NCBI GenBank assembly: GCA_937125285.1
Contig: CAKZLH010000244.1
Location: forward strand, 1-64,000
Reading direction: 5' to 3'
DNA length: 64,000 nt
Origin: an uncultured Balneolaceae bacterium
Lineage (GTDB): Bacteria; Bacteroidota; Rhodothermia; Balneolales; Balneolaceae
Shown here: in pieces, positions 1-10,528 of the stretch
Layout: every line of letters starts with the position of its first letter
How positions within the stretch are numbered: position 1 is the first letter of the stretch
The notes under the pieces: generated by a model
Database searches by the model: none
Seen by the model: the letters and a program-made list of their open reading frames with translations, nothing else
Told to the model about the DNA's origin: nothing
Translations under genes and position numbers: made by a program

Positions 1-523
1 TTGATGATGGCATAGCCAACAACCTATAGTTGTGGTAATTATTGGTGGTTATCGCAATGACACCACCAACGGCATCAGCACCAAAGCTTGCGCTAGAAGG
101 ACCTTTTATTACTTCAATCTGATGAATTTGTTCTAAGGGTAAGGATAAGTAGGAATTAAAATGACCGGTTAAAGGGTCATTAATTCTTTGCCCATCAACT
201 AAGACTAATATTTGAGCGAATGTACTTCCTCGTATTCCTATATCGGCCTGTGCGCCAAATCCATTTCTAGTGGTAACATTTACTCCAGCAATATGATGAA
301 GCAGTTCATCTAATGAGGATGCGGTAAAAGTGGCTATGGTTTCTTTCGAAAGTATCTGAATATCTTTGCCTTCGGTAAGTGCTGATGACGCTAATCGACT
401 ACCATAGACCGTAATACTATCCAAATCTCTGCTAATGGTTTCAATAGGGGATATTTGGGCCATCGCATGCTCAATGGAAGAAAAGCACGGAAATAGCAAC
501 AGTCCAAGGATAAAGAGATGCAT
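1..523 (-). CDS. TonB-dependent receptor, N-terminal signal peptide and plug domain (truncated at window start)
   Basis: Manual minus-strand translation: MHLFILGLLLFPCFSSIEHAMAQISPIETISRDLDSITVYGSRLASSALTEGKDIQILSKETI...LDELLHHIAGVNVTTRNGFGAQADIGIRGSTFAQILVLVDGQRINDPLTGHFNSYLSLPLEQIHQIEVIKGPSSASFGADAVGGVIAI; classic plug motifs. Not in the supplied ORF track. Confidence 0.9.
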   Translation of the reverse strand, partial: MHLFILGLLLFPCFSSIEHAMAQISPIETISRDLDSITVYGSRLASSALTEGKDIQILSKETIATFTASSLDELLHHIAGVNVTTRNGFGAQADIGIRGSTFAQILVLVDGQRINDPLTGHFNSYLSLPLEQIHQIEVIKGPSSASFGADAVGGVIAITTNNYHNYRLLAMPSS

Positions 524-554
524 AATACCTCTAAGAGTTATATGGGGCCACATG

Positions 555-2861
555 TTACCAGCCAATGGTACCTTTTTTGTCATCCCCAGCCATCTCACCT
601 CTGTTTCTAGTGGGGTCTTCAGGCATGATAAAACCAGCGGGTGGATTAAAAGCGTCATAGCTCCAGTAGGCTTGAGGATCCTCACTTACAAAATTAATAA
701 AGGTACCCACAATGGGTAGTGCGGTTCGTGCACCTTGACCGATCGAATAGGCTCGGTCGGTTGGGAAACGAATTCTTCGGTCTTCACCACCCACCCAAGA
801 TCCCATGACTAAATGGGGGGTCATAGCTATGAACCAGTTATCGGCAGAATTTTGAGTAGTTCCCGTTTTACCAGCAATATCCTGGCGTACACCATAGACA
901 TTTCGAAGTCGAACCCCGGTGCCATTGTATCCATCCCCACCCCGAATAACGCCTCTCATCATGTCCACCATGATGTAAGCCGTTTCTGGACTTATCACTT
1001 CTTGTTTGTACTCGGGGTGATATTCCACGAGTATGTTTCCTTCTCGATCTTCTATTCGGGTAATGGCAATAGGGTCAATATGAACCCCCGCATTGGCAAA
1101 AGTAGTATAGGCGCTGGTAATCTCAAGCAGAGAAACTTCAGCCGTACCCAAGGCAATGGAAGGATAAGCAGGAGTTTTGCTCATATCGATTCCTAAATTT
1201 GAAGCCATAGCTTTAATCTTTCTAGCAGCGGGGTCCAATTTCCATAATTCATTGGTCCCAGGTTCACCGGCAATTTCGGGCAATAATCGGACGGTGACGT
1301 TGTTTAAACTTCTGGCTAATGCTTCTCTTAGGGTTATATTAATGGGGCCTGTAGCTACGGTCTCGTCTTTAGGGTCCCATACATTTCCGTTGCGATCATA
1401 GTACTTGGTGGGATATTTAGAAAATGTGTGATAGGGTTGGTAACCGTTGTCAATGGCAACCGCGTAAACAAAGGGTTTGAAGGTTGACCCTGCTTGTCTT
1501 CTGGCTTGGTAGACATGATCGAATTGAACATTACCATAGTTTGAACCACCAACCCATGCCATAATGTTGCCATTTGAGGGGTCTATTCCAACAAAACTTG
1601 CTTCTAGCCTTGTTCTCGATTTTAATACCGAGTCCACAAACATGGAATCATTCTTCAAGCTATCGAGCACCACTTTCCGAATATTGGTTTCATAGCGTTG
1701 AAAACCATTTTTGTATTCATCGGTGTCTTCTAAGAAACTATCCAAGAAAGTTGGATACTTCTCCCATAATCGATCCATGTAAAAACGGCTACCTGAACTC
1801 GTCCATTCCGACACAAAAATATTTTGTAAGGAGTCTAACTTAACTTGTACGGCTTTTTCGGCATGAGCTTGTAATCGGGAATCTATGGTAGTATAGATGA
1901 CCAATCCATCGGTATATAAGTCATATCCATTGTCTTCAGCCCAGGATGAAATTTTCTGTCGCACGTATTCCCCGAAATAGCGATTTACTCGACCAGCCTT
2001 AGATGGCGGCTGATAATCCAGCGTAATAGGCTCTGCCATTAAGGTGTTGAGCTGATCTCCAGAAATATATCCCTGTCGATTCATCAAGCGAAGTACAATG
2101 TTTCGACGCTGTTTAGAACGTTCTGGAAATAATCGTGGGTTATAGGCATAGACCGCATTCACAGAACCCACTAGAGTTGCCGCTTCAAGAATGGATAGAT
2201 CTTTTGCCGATTTATTAAAATGTGTTCTTGCCGCCGATTCGATCCCAAAAGCACTATTGGAGTATTCAACCGTGTTTAAATACATCTCAATAATTTCTTT
2301 TTTGGTATAGTTTCTTTCAATCTGAACCGCTGTAATCATTTCTCGAAACTTACGATTCACCGAAAATTTTTGTCCAATTTCTTTGTATAGATTCCTGGCA
2401 AGCTGTTGACTGAGTGTAGAGCCTCCTTCAACCCGACCTCTTAAAATATTAATGGGTATGGCCAGTGTTCGAATCATGTCCATTCCCCAGTGATTGTAAA
2501 AACGATGATCTTCGGTCGAAATCAGAGCATTGATCGCATATTCTGAGATGTCGTTATACCGTATCCACGTTCTGTTTTCCGTGAAATATTTATCCAACAC
2601 AACCCCGTCTCTACTTCGCACTTCACTAGCAATTGCTGTCTCAGGATTTTCAAGTTGTTCGATGGAAGGGAGTCCTTGGAACAAAATGTATCCATAGATC
2701 ACCCCAATACTTAGAAGAGTAAGAACACTGATTGAAACTACCCATAGCGCTTGCCTAAAAGGATTTGACTCGCTTTTTTGGGCACGGCTTTCCGCAATTT
2801 TCTTGCGGTATTCAGGGTCGTTGAAATATCGCTCTTGGTCGATACTATCGGATGGTTTCAT
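555..2861 (-). CDS. mrcA: Penicillin-binding protein 1A (transglycosylase/transpeptidase)
   Basis: EDHRFYNHWGMD, GGSTLSQQLARN, RRQAGSTFKPFVYAVA, GKTGTTQNSADNWFIAMTP motifs. Confidence 0.95.
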   Translation of the reverse strand: MKPSDSIDQERYFNDPEYRKKIAESRAQKSESNPFRQALWVVSISVLTLLSIGVIYGYILFQGLPSIEQLENPETAIASEVRSRDGVVLDKYFTENRTWIRYNDISEYAINALISTEDHRFYNHWGMDMIRTLAIPINILRGRVEGGSTLSQQLARNLYKEIGQKFSVNRKFREMITAVQIERNYTKKEIIEMYLNTVEYSNSAFGIESAARTHFNKSAKDLSILEAATLVGSVNAVYAYNPRLFPERSKQRRNIVLRLMNRQGYISGDQLNTLMAEPITLDYQPPSKAGRVNRYFGEYVRQKISSWAEDNGYDLYTDGLVIYTTIDSRLQAHAEKAVQVKLDSLQNIFVSEWTSSGSRFYMDRLWEKYPTFLDSFLEDTDEYKNGFQRYETNIRKVVLDSLKNDSMFVDSVLKSRTRLEASFVGIDPSNGNIMAWVGGSNYGNVQFDHVYQARRQAGSTFKPFVYAVAIDNGYQPYHTFSKYPTKYYDRNGNVWDPKDETVATGPINITLREALARSLNNVTVRLLPEIAGEPGTNELWKLDPAARKIKAMASNLGIDMSKTPAYPSIALGTAEVSLLEITSAYTTFANAGVHIDPIAITRIEDREGNILVEYHPEYKQEVISPETAYIMVDMMRGVIRGGDGYNGTGVRLRNVYGVRQDIAGKTGTTQNSADNWFIAMTPHLVMGSWVGGEDRRIRFPTDRAYSIGQGARTALPIVGTFINFVSEDPQAYWSYDAFNPPAGFIMPEDPTRNRGEMAGDDKKGTIGW

Positions 2862-3721
2862 ACAGAGTAGCTTTTTGGTGCTGTAGTCATGAATTCATTT
2901 TTATCGGCATTCCATTTCGCGTGGATAAATCTCCCATCAGAATATACTAAAAGCTTCATATTATCGAAAAAAGGCCCCGTATTATAGTACACCCCATGCT
3001 CGGTATGAACTGTGCGAGCTTGATGATCGTGTCCAGCAACCACTATATCTATGTCGGTAGTATGTATAAAGTGAGTGATCTTCGAATCCATTACTTCTAC
3101 GGGTTGATCCGTTTTCTTACGGCTATTGTTAGAAAACCAACGCATGATCTTCCAAGCGGTTACAGGTTTGAAGACGTATTGAAATACACGAACAAACGTT
3201 TTAGACCTTAAAATAGTGTGGAAAACAGGTCTTTCAAGGTTCCGAAGCGTGGTTTTATCTATTTTTGTTCGGGTTGAAGGGAGTCCGTCTCCATGTAGTA
3301 GGGCAATTTTTTTTCCGTCTAATTCGATAATGAATCCTTCCTTGGTGCAGTCACATCCTATCTGATGAAATAGTCCATTGTCCCAATAATCGTGGTTTCC
3401 CAATACATACTTGGTTGGTTTTTCCGAAGCATTACACTCTTCGATAGCCTTGAGGACAGGGATGCCGAATTTTGGAACAACATCCGAGACGTATGCTATG
3501 GAAGACTCAGTGAGCCTAGTCTTAGATTTGGAGTTAAATTCCATCCAATAATCAAAGAGATCTCCAAGTATAAACAAAGAGACGGAATGTCTTTTTGCCC
3601 AGTGGATAAGAGCGATTAATGAGTCTTGGCATTCGTGGGGACTATCCGTTTCACGCCCTAAATGTACATCGGCTAGAAAGATATGAGAGGGTCGTATGGG
3701 GGTGATTGGTTTCGACTCCAA
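2858..3721 (-). CDS. UDP-2,3-diacylglucosamine diphosphatase-like metallophosphoesterase (LpxH family)
   Basis: FLADVHLG, LGDLFDYW, GNHDYW, GHDHQAR metallophosphoesterase motifs. Confidence 0.85.
   Translation of the reverse strand: MESKPITPIRPSHIFLADVHLGRETDSPHECQDSLIALIHWAKRHSVSLFILGDLFDYWMEFNSKSKTRLTESSIAYVSDVVPKFGIPVLKAIEECNASEKPTKYVLGNHDYWDNGLFHQIGCDCTKEGFIIELDGKKIALLHGDGLPSTRTKIDKTTLRNLERPVFHTILRSKTFVRVFQYVFKPVTAWKIMRWFSNNSRKKTDQPVEVMDSKITHFIHTTDIDIVVAGHDHQARTVHTEHGVYYNTGPFFDNMKLLVYSDGRFIHAKWNADKNEFMTTAPKSYSV
3268..3278 (-). repeat. TTCAACCCGAA 11-mer, copy 1 (minus)
   Basis: TTCGGGTTGAA on the + strand. Confidence 0.9.
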
Positions 3722-3724
3722 CTT

Positions 3725-4699
3725 CTATTTTGTTCTGTTCACAATGAAATCTATAAGCTCTATAAGAGAGTTCCGTTGCTCTGATGAACTAAGTGAACGT
3801 ATGTCTTCTTGTGCTTTAGATGCATAAGAATGCATAATTTTTTCAGAATCTTCAATTCCTTTATTATTTCGCACAAATTGAACAATATCTTCAATATCTC
3901 TACTTGTTTTCTTACGTTTTTTCATTAATCGTCTGTAGATGCGAGCGTCAGATTTCGTTGCATTTTGCACAGCTTTTATAAAGGGTAGAGTAATTTTTCG
4001 CTCCTTAATATCATTTCTTTTAGGCTTTCCAATTTCGGATTCACTGTAATCGAGTAGATCGTCTTTAATCTGAAAGGCCATACCAATAGCATGTCCAACA
4101 TCATTCATACGTTTGTGAATCTGTTCATCTGAAGAGGTGGACACGGCTCCGCATTCACAGCAAGTCGCGATAAGACTAGCCGTCTTTTCTTCGATAATTT
4201 GATAGTAGCGGTCTTCGGTCATATTGCCTAAACCAGCAGTTTTGAGCTGCCTTAACTCACCTTCACTCATTTTCTTCACCGCTCGTGACTGTACTTCTAA
4301 TAAAGTATGCTCGTTGTTTTCTAGAGCAATCAAAAGTCCCTTGGATAAAAGGAAGTCGCCTAAAAGGATAGCGGCCTTATTGTTCCAGATCCTGTGTATA
4401 CTCACCATACCTCTTCTGGCATGGGCATTGTCTACCACATCATCATGAAGAAGGGTTGCTGTATGAAGTAATTCTATCATAGTAGCAGCTACCATACTCC
4501 TTTGGTTGATTGGACCAAAAAGTCGTGCACTCAAGAACACCAACAAGGGTCGTATCTCTTTTCCTTTTTGTTTAATCAGGTAATTTGTGAGTAAATCCAA
4601 AAGGGGGACATCGGATGCGATTGTTTTTTTAAAAAAACTCCGAAATTCTTTTAGCTCCTTATCAAGTGGTTCAGTTATATGGGAGAGCTTGGTATTCAA
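3725..4699 (-). CDS. Polyprenyl diphosphate synthase
   Basis: LLHDDVVDNAHARRG (first Asp-rich motif) and FQIKDDLLDY (second Asp-rich motif). Confidence 0.92.
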   Translation of the reverse strand: MNTKLSHITEPLDKELKEFRSFFKKTIASDVPLLDLLTNYLIKQKGKEIRPLLVFLSARLFGPINQRSMVAATMIELLHTATLLHDDVVDNAHARRGMVSIHRIWNNKAAILLGDFLLSKGLLIALENNEHTLLEVQSRAVKKMSEGELRQLKTAGLGNMTEDRYYQIIEEKTASLIATCCECGAVSTSSDEQIHKRMNDVGHAIGMAFQIKDDLLDYSESEIGKPKRNDIKERKITLPFIKAVQNATKSDARIYRRLMKKRKKTSRDIEDIVQFVRNNKGIEDSEKIMHSYASKAQEDIRSLSSSEQRNSLIELIDFIVNRTK

Positions 4700-4863
4700 T
4701 AGGTGGTTTTACTAAAGTTTTAAGTTTAAGATAGATAGCCCAAAAGTGAACATTTTTTTGTAAACTTAGATGCCTCAAAGGTACTGATTATGTCACTAAA
4801 AAATTGAGGTGCTACGATTTTTCACTCAAACCAACTACTCATAAGAAGTAATCCATCAAAATA

Positions 4864-5844
4864 ATGAATTCTGAGATATCATCTATTGCAGTTATGACGA
4901 GTGGGGGGGATTCTCCTGGTATGAATGCTGCCCTACGTGCGGTTGTGCGCTCGGCTAATAAATATGAATTACAAGTCTGGGGTATATACCGAGGATACCA
5001 AGGACTTATTGAAAATAAATTTCTCGAACTGGATTCTGAAAAGGTCTCCAATATAATTCAACGTGGGGGGACTATTTTGAAGTCTGCCCGATCACAAGAT
5101 TTTCGAACCGAAGAAGGCCGCGCTCAAGCCGCCCAAAACCTCAGGGACAAAGGTATTGATGCCTTGGTGGTTATTGGAGGTGATGGTACCTTCACAGGCG
5201 CCAATTTATTGAGCAAAGAACACGGTATTAAAGTAGTTGGAATACCAGCCACCATCGATAACGATATTATTGGTACCGATGAAACCATTGGCTATGATAC
5301 CGCACTCAATACCGCAATTGAGGCGATTGATAAAATACGAGACACCGCTGACGCTCATGAACGTATGTTTTTGGTAGAGGTAATGGGACGTGATGCTGGG
5401 TTTATTGCTTTGGAAACAGGTATTGCAGTGGGCGCTGAATTATCCTTGTTGCCTGAAGAGCTTACTTCAATAAGTGAGATTAAAAGCCAGCTTAAGGATA
5501 TGCTTAAAGAGCAAAAAAGATCTTCTTTGGTTGTTGTTGCAGAAGGTGATGAAACTGGAGGAGCACTCAAATTGGCCGAGAATATCAAGGATGATTTTGC
5601 AAAATATGATCTTCGGGTGTGTATCCTTGGTCACATACAAAGAGGAGGCGCGCCTTCAGCAAGAGATCGGGTGTTGGCTAGTCGACTAGGAGCTTCGGCT
5701 ATAAAAATTCTTATGGAAGGTCATAATGAGGTTATGGTCGGCGTGGTTAATAATGCTCTTAAAATTACTCCACTTCGAGTAGCTGTTTCCAAGAAAAAAG
5801 GCCTAGACTATGGATTGGTCGAATTAGCGCATATTCTGAGGTAA
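4864..5844 (+). CDS. pfkA: ATP-dependent 6-phosphofructokinase
   Basis: MTSGGDSPGMNAALRAVVR, GGDGTFTGA, PATIDNDI, EVMGRDAGFIA, LGHIQRGG. Confidence 0.97.
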   Translation: MNSEISSIAVMTSGGDSPGMNAALRAVVRSANKYELQVWGIYRGYQGLIENKFLELDSEKVSNIIQRGGTILKSARSQDFRTEEGRAQAAQNLRDKGIDALVVIGGDGTFTGANLLSKEHGIKVVGIPATIDNDIIGTDETIGYDTALNTAIEAIDKIRDTADAHERMFLVEVMGRDAGFIALETGIAVGAELSLLPEELTSISEIKSQLKDMLKEQKRSSLVVVAEGDETGGALKLAENIKDDFAKYDLRVCILGHIQRGGAPSARDRVLASRLGASAIKILMEGHNEVMVGVVNNALKITPLRVAVSKKKGLDYGLVELAHILR

Positions 5845-5847
5845 TTC

Positions 5848-7131
5848 ATGATTCAATTAGATATTAGTAAAGCTCGAAAATTTGTATCTGACGATGAATA
5901 CATTCACGCTCGTACATTAGCGCAGTCAGGTCTGGAACAACTAAAAGAAGGTACGGGGCCAGGCTCAGAATGGTTAGGTTGGAGAGAATTATTAGCGGAG
6001 CCTAACGATAAGCTTCTTGCCGAAATACAAGATTTAGCAACAAGCGTACGCTCTAGTGCGGATGTATTTATAGTATGTGGGATTGGGGGCTCGTATTTAG
6101 GAGCCAAAGCCGTTATTGATGCATTAAGGTCTGAGTTTGACCAAAGTGGCCCTGAAATTATTTATGCGGGGCATCACATGGGAGGCGCCTACCTAAATCA
6201 CCTTGTAGGCTACCTCAATGAACCCAAAGCCGACGGTTCAGCCAAAAGTGTTTATTTAAACGTAATATCTAAATCAGGCTCTACACTAGAGACAGCACTT
6301 TCGTTTCGGGTACTCAGGAATTTTATAGAAGAACGATTTGAAGACGCTTCAAATCGAATTATTTGCACGACGAGTGAACAAGGAGGCGTATTAAATGCCG
6401 TCATCGAAAAAGAAGGGTACCGGAAGTTTATTATACCATCGGATGTTGGCGGTAGATTTTCTGTGTTGACACCTGTAGGCTTGCTTCCAATAGCTGTAGC
6501 CGGCATAGATATCGCTGTACTTTTTCAGGGCGCTAAAGAATGTTATGATTCACTTGAGGAGAATTCCGAAGAGATTGTAGAGTATGCAGCACTCAGAAAT
6601 GCACTTCATGCGAAAGGTATTACCATTGATGTCTTTTCTTCATTTGAACCCGAACTGAAATCATTTGGAGGCTGGATACAGCAATTACTTGGCGAGAGCG
6701 AGGGAAAAGACGGAAAAGGTATTTTTCCTACGGTTGCTGCATTTTCAACAGACTTACACAGTTTGGGGCAATTTATTCAAGACGGTAAACGATCGCTTCT
6801 TGAGACTTTTTTGGTGGTAGAAGAAGCAAGCAGTGATTTTGTAGTTCCTTCTGGGGATCATTTTGGTGATGGGTTGGATTATCTTAACGGAGAATCATTT
6901 CATGCCATAAACAATAAAGCTAGACTTGGAACTATTGAAGCGCACTGCGAAGGTCAGGTTCCAATAATTACCGTTCAAATTCCTAGGATGGAAGAGCAGT
7001 GTATTGGAGCTCTAATTTACTTTTACGAGATGTTAACGGGTGTTTTTGTGTATAGTCTAGGAGTGAATCCATTTAATCAGCCAGGGGTTGAAGACTACAA
7101 AAAAGCTATGTATCGTCTATTGGGAAAATAA
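5848..7131 (+). CDS. pgi: Glucose-6-phosphate isomerase
   Basis: CGIGGSYLGAKAVIDAL, ISKSGSTLETALSFR, GGRFSVLTPVGLLPIA; placed after pfkA. Confidence 0.95.
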   Translation: MIQLDISKARKFVSDDEYIHARTLAQSGLEQLKEGTGPGSEWLGWRELLAEPNDKLLAEIQDLATSVRSSADVFIVCGIGGSYLGAKAVIDALRSEFDQSGPEIIYAGHHMGGAYLNHLVGYLNEPKADGSAKSVYLNVISKSGSTLETALSFRVLRNFIEERFEDASNRIICTTSEQGGVLNAVIEKEGYRKFIIPSDVGGRFSVLTPVGLLPIAVAGIDIAVLFQGAKECYDSLEENSEEIVEYAALRNALHAKGITIDVFSSFEPELKSFGGWIQQLLGESEGKDGKGIFPTVAAFSTDLHSLGQFIQDGKRSLLETFLVVEEASSDFVVPSGDHFGDGLDYLNGESFHAINNKARLGTIEAHCEGQVPIITVQIPRMEEQCIGALIYFYEMLTGVFVYSLGVNPFNQPGVEDYKKAMYRLLGK

Positions 7132-7143
7132 AGTACAAGAATC

Positions 7144-7779
7144 GTGTCCGAATCAAAAAAACATCAGTACATAGCAGTAGCGGGAAATATAGGTGCGGGT
7201 AAATCGTCACTGACCGGTTTGCTTGCTCAGCATTTTAACTGGAAACCATTCTACGAATCGGTAGATGATAATCCATATTTAGCCGACTTCTATGAGGACA
7301 TGCTTCGCTGGAGTTTTAATCTCCAGATATATTTTCTGTCCAGTCGTTTTAGGCATCAAAAAGACATGTTGGAGCAACAAGTCAGTTTAATCCAAGACAG
7401 AACCATCTATGAAGACGTGGAGATTTTTGCTAAGAATTTACATCAGATGAGTTTAATGAGTGACCGCGATTTCAGCAACTATGAATCACTCTTCAAAGAG
7501 ATGAGCTATTATTTACGCCCACCAGACCTTTTGATTTATTTACGCGCTCAAGTGCCTACACTTGTGAGGCAAATTCAACAAAGGGGTAGAGACTATGAAA
7601 ATTCAATCCGAATAGATTACCTCGAACGACTGAATAACCTTTATGAGGATTGGATTGATCGTTATCCTCACGAAAAACTCATTATTGATACCGATGATAT
7701 CGATTTTGTGAATGATAAAGAGGATTTAGGGCGCATAATTGAATTAGTAGAACAAAGATTGTACGGTCTTTTTAATTGA
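7144..7779 (+). CDS. Deoxynucleoside kinase family protein
   Basis: GTG start; P-loop AGNIGAGKSS, ESVDDNPYLADFYEDMLRWSFNLQIYFLSSRF, DRTIYED. Confidence 0.9.
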   Translation: MSESKKHQYIAVAGNIGAGKSSLTGLLAQHFNWKPFYESVDDNPYLADFYEDMLRWSFNLQIYFLSSRFRHQKDMLEQQVSLIQDRTIYEDVEIFAKNLHQMSLMSDRDFSNYESLFKEMSYYLRPPDLLIYLRAQVPTLVRQIQQRGRDYENSIRIDYLERLNNLYEDWIDRYPHEKLIIDTDDIDFVNDKEDLGRIIELVEQRLYGLFN

Positions 7780-7825
7780 TTGTACTCAAGTTCTATTATC
7801 CGTATCTTTCAAAGATTGATACGTT

Positions 7826-8332
7826 TTGGCTATGTTGAAGTTAAATATCTTTGAAATACCCGATGGCAAAAGCACTCGAGAGCTTCCAATCCCCAAAGAA
7901 TTTTTGGAAGAAGAGGATGTGGCTGTTATTCAAGGTAACCTTCACTTGATAATTGACCGAAGCCAGCACATGATTCATATCAAGGCGGATGTAATAGCAG
8001 AAGTTGAGTTAATCTGCGATCGATCGATGGACAGCTTTCCATTTGAGATAAATCGACAGGTTGATATCATTTTCAAAGAAGGACTATTAGAGGAGGATGT
8101 AGATTTGAATGCTTCAATTAAGCGTTTAGAAAAGCATCAGCAACTCCTAGATTTGGATCAAGATGTTAGAGATATGATACTTTTATCTTTACCATATAAG
8201 CGTATCCATCCTCGTTTTCTGGATGAAAACGGAAATATTACTGAAGCGTTCGACCAACAATTTGGCTCAACTTCTGACGATGAGGAAGTTGTTGATCCAA
8301 GGTGGAATGCGCTAAAAAAATTAAAAAATTAA
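7826..8332 (+). CDS. YceD/DUF177 family protein
   Basis: Position directly upstream of rpmF and plsX; LICDRSMDSFPFEIN and acidic C-terminus typical of DUF177. Confidence 0.85.
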   Translation: MAMLKLNIFEIPDGKSTRELPIPKEFLEEEDVAVIQGNLHLIIDRSQHMIHIKADVIAEVELICDRSMDSFPFEINRQVDIIFKEGLLEEDVDLNASIKRLEKHQQLLDLDQDVRDMILLSLPYKRIHPRFLDENGNITEAFDQQFGSTSDDEEVVDPRWNALKKLKN

Positions 8333-8350
8333 ATATTAGAACTTACTAGA

Positions 8351-8530
8351 ATGGCACATCCTAAGCGAAAAATCTCCAAGGCTAGACGCGACAAAAGAAG
8401 AGCGCACCATGCTATTTCAGAAACTACATTAGCTAAGTGCTCGAACTGTGGTGCTTTTCATAAATACCATCATGCTTGCCCAGAGTGTGGTTATTATAGA
8501 GGACGACAAGTACTTAGTATAAATAACTAA
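8351..8530 (+). CDS. rpmF: 50S ribosomal protein L32 (59 aa)
   Basis: Manual translation MAHPKRKISKARRDKRRAHHAISETTLAKCSNCGAFHKYHHACPECGYYRGRQVLSINN*; missing from the ORF track because it is short. Confidence 0.97.
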   Translation: MAHPKRKISKARRDKRRAHHAISETTLAKCSNCGAFHKYHHACPECGYYRGRQVLSINN

Positions 8531-8540
8531 ACTTAGTCAG

Positions 8541-9524
8541 ATGATAATAGCTGTAGATGCGGCTGGTGGTGATTTTTATCCTGAGAATCCTGTATTAGGC
8601 TCAAAAATGGCTCTGGATCTACATCCAGAGCTTCATATTTTGCTGGTAGGTCCCAAAGGACTCATCGAGCAGGAACTACAAAAGCACAGTATTAATACCG
8701 AGCGTATTACGGTGATCGATGCTCCTGACATCGTTTCTATGACCGATTCGCCATCTACAGCTTTAAAACAAAAGCCAAACTCTTCCCTTGCGGTTGGACT
8801 TTCACTTCACAAAAGTGGAAAGTGCGATGCCTTTGTAAGTGCGGGTAATACAGGGGCACTTATGGCCGCCTCCATGTTTATTTTAGGGAAATTGGAGGGT
8901 GTTTCTCGCCCTACAGTAGCTACTTATTATCCTTCTTTAAAAGGATTTAGGCTAATCATTGATGCGGGAGCTAATCTGGAAATTAAACCAGAAATGGCTC
9001 GTCAATTCGCAGTAATGGGTCAAATTTATGCTCAAGAAATTATGGGTATAGATTCACCTAAAATTGGCCTCATTAATGTTGGAGAAGAAGAGGGAAAAGG
9101 CACCGACCTGCACAAGGAAATTTATCAGCATCTAAAGTCAGTACCTAATTTTATTGGGAATGTTGAAGGGCGAGACATACTCAAGCCAAAAGCGGATATT
9201 TACATTACCGACGGCTTTGTTGGCAATGTAATACTAAAACTAGGTGAATCTATTCCTGAAATTTTAGGAAGTTTGATTCATCAAACTATGCAAACGAAAC
9301 AGTTATCGCCGGAACAACTACAACTTATTCAGGGCATTTTATCAGAGTCCTTATCTCCATTTGAGTATGAACGAGTAGGTGGTTTACCATTTTTAGGGGT
9401 GAATGGAATTAGTATTGTGGGTCATGGAGGAAGTTCACCTTTAGCCCTAAAAAATATGATTCAAGTTGCCTTAGACTGTATCGAGCATTCCATGAACGAG
9501 AAGATAATTGCTTCATTAAATTAA
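8541..9524 (+). CDS. plsX: Phosphate acyltransferase PlsX
   Basis: AVDAAGGDFYPENPVLG, SAGNTGALMA, DGFVGNVILKLGE. Confidence 0.97.
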   Translation: MIIAVDAAGGDFYPENPVLGSKMALDLHPELHILLVGPKGLIEQELQKHSINTERITVIDAPDIVSMTDSPSTALKQKPNSSLAVGLSLHKSGKCDAFVSAGNTGALMAASMFILGKLEGVSRPTVATYYPSLKGFRLIIDAGANLEIKPEMARQFAVMGQIYAQEIMGIDSPKIGLINVGEEEGKGTDLHKEIYQHLKSVPNFIGNVEGRDILKPKADIYITDGFVGNVILKLGESIPEILGSLIHQTMQTKQLSPEQLQLIQGILSESLSPFEYERVGGLPFLGVNGISIVGHGGSSPLALKNMIQVALDCIEHSMNEKIIASLN

Positions 9525-9535
9525 AGACGGTCAGA

Positions 9536-10528
9536 ATGGAACCAATCAGAGCTACTATAACAGCGGTAGGACATTTTCTTCCAGAGGATAAACTAACCAA
9601 CTTCGACCTTGAAAAAATGGTCGAAACCAATGATGAGTGGATTCGAACTAGAACAGGGATTGAAGAACGAAGAATCTTAAAAGATCCAGAGAAAGCCACT
9701 TCCTATATGGCTGCTGAAGCGGCCAAAGAAGCTTTAGAAGAAGCAGGCGTTCAACCCGAAGAAGTGGATTTAATTATCGTTGCTACCGTAACCCCAGATT
9801 ATATTTTTCCTTCTACTGCTTGCTTGGTACAAGATGCTATTGGTGCTAAAAATGCTTTTGCTTTCGATTTATCAGCGGCTTGCTCGGGTTTTATTTATGC
9901 TTTAACGAATGGTGCTGCCTTTATAGAGAGTGGTCGGTACAAAAAAGTATTGGTCATAGGAGCAGATAAAATGTCTTCAATTATCGACTATACCGATCGA
10001 ACAACCTGTATTATATTTGGAGACGGGGCAGGGGCGGTACTTTTAGAGCCTTCTACGGACGGAACTGGAATCATCGATAGTATTCACTATACAGAGGGTG
10101 ATACCAATTGTCATCTTGTTCAAAAAGGAGGGGGAAGTAGATATCCGGCCTCACATGAAACAGTGGATCAGCACATGCATTTCATCAAACAAGATGGTAA
10201 AGCTGTATTCAAAAAAGCTACAGTTGGCATGGCAGATGTGTCGGCTGAGATAATGGAGAGAAATAATTTAACTCCAGACGATGTTAAATGGTTGGTGCCG
10301 CATCAGGCTAATCTGAGAATTATTGACGCCACAGCTCGTAGAATGGGGCTTGGTACCGAAAAGGTCATGATTAACATCAATAAGTATGGAAATACCACAG
10401 CGGGAACCATTCCTTTGTGCTTATATGATTGGAAAGATCAATTATCTAATGGAGATGGACTTATTCTAACCGCTTTTGGTGGAGGATTTACTTGGGGTGC
10501 TGTTTATCTAACTTGGGGTGGTAAGTAA
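9536..10528 (+). CDS. fabH: Beta-ketoacyl-ACP synthase III
   Basis: TNDEWIRTRTGIEERRI, DLSAACSGFIYAL, VPHQANLRII, GNTTAGTIPL. Confidence 0.97.
   Translation: MEPIRATITAVGHFLPEDKLTNFDLEKMVETNDEWIRTRTGIEERRILKDPEKATSYMAAEAAKEALEEAGVQPEEVDLIIVATVTPDYIFPSTACLVQDAIGAKNAFAFDLSAACSGFIYALTNGAAFIESGRYKKVLVIGADKMSSIIDYTDRTTCIIFGDGAGAVLLEPSTDGTGIIDSIHYTEGDTNCHLVQKGGGSRYPASHETVDQHMHFIKQDGKAVFKKATVGMADVSAEIMERNNLTPDDVKWLVPHQANLRIIDATARRMGLGTEKVMININKYGNTTAGTIPLCLYDWKDQLSNGDGLILTAFGGGFTWGAVYLTWGGK
9750..9760 (+). repeat. TTCAACCCGAA 11-mer, copy 2
   Basis: Exact match inside fabH (Q-P-E frame). Confidence 0.9.

Noticed and set aside
435-1196. + strand ORFs at 435-719 and 813-1196
   Set aside because: Antisense to the PBP1A gene and the TonB receptor start, with no recognisable protein features.
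4700-4863. Intergenic AT-rich region between the polyprenyl synthase and pfkA genes
   Set aside because: Looks like an ordinary divergent promoter region; no RNA structure or repeat I could support.
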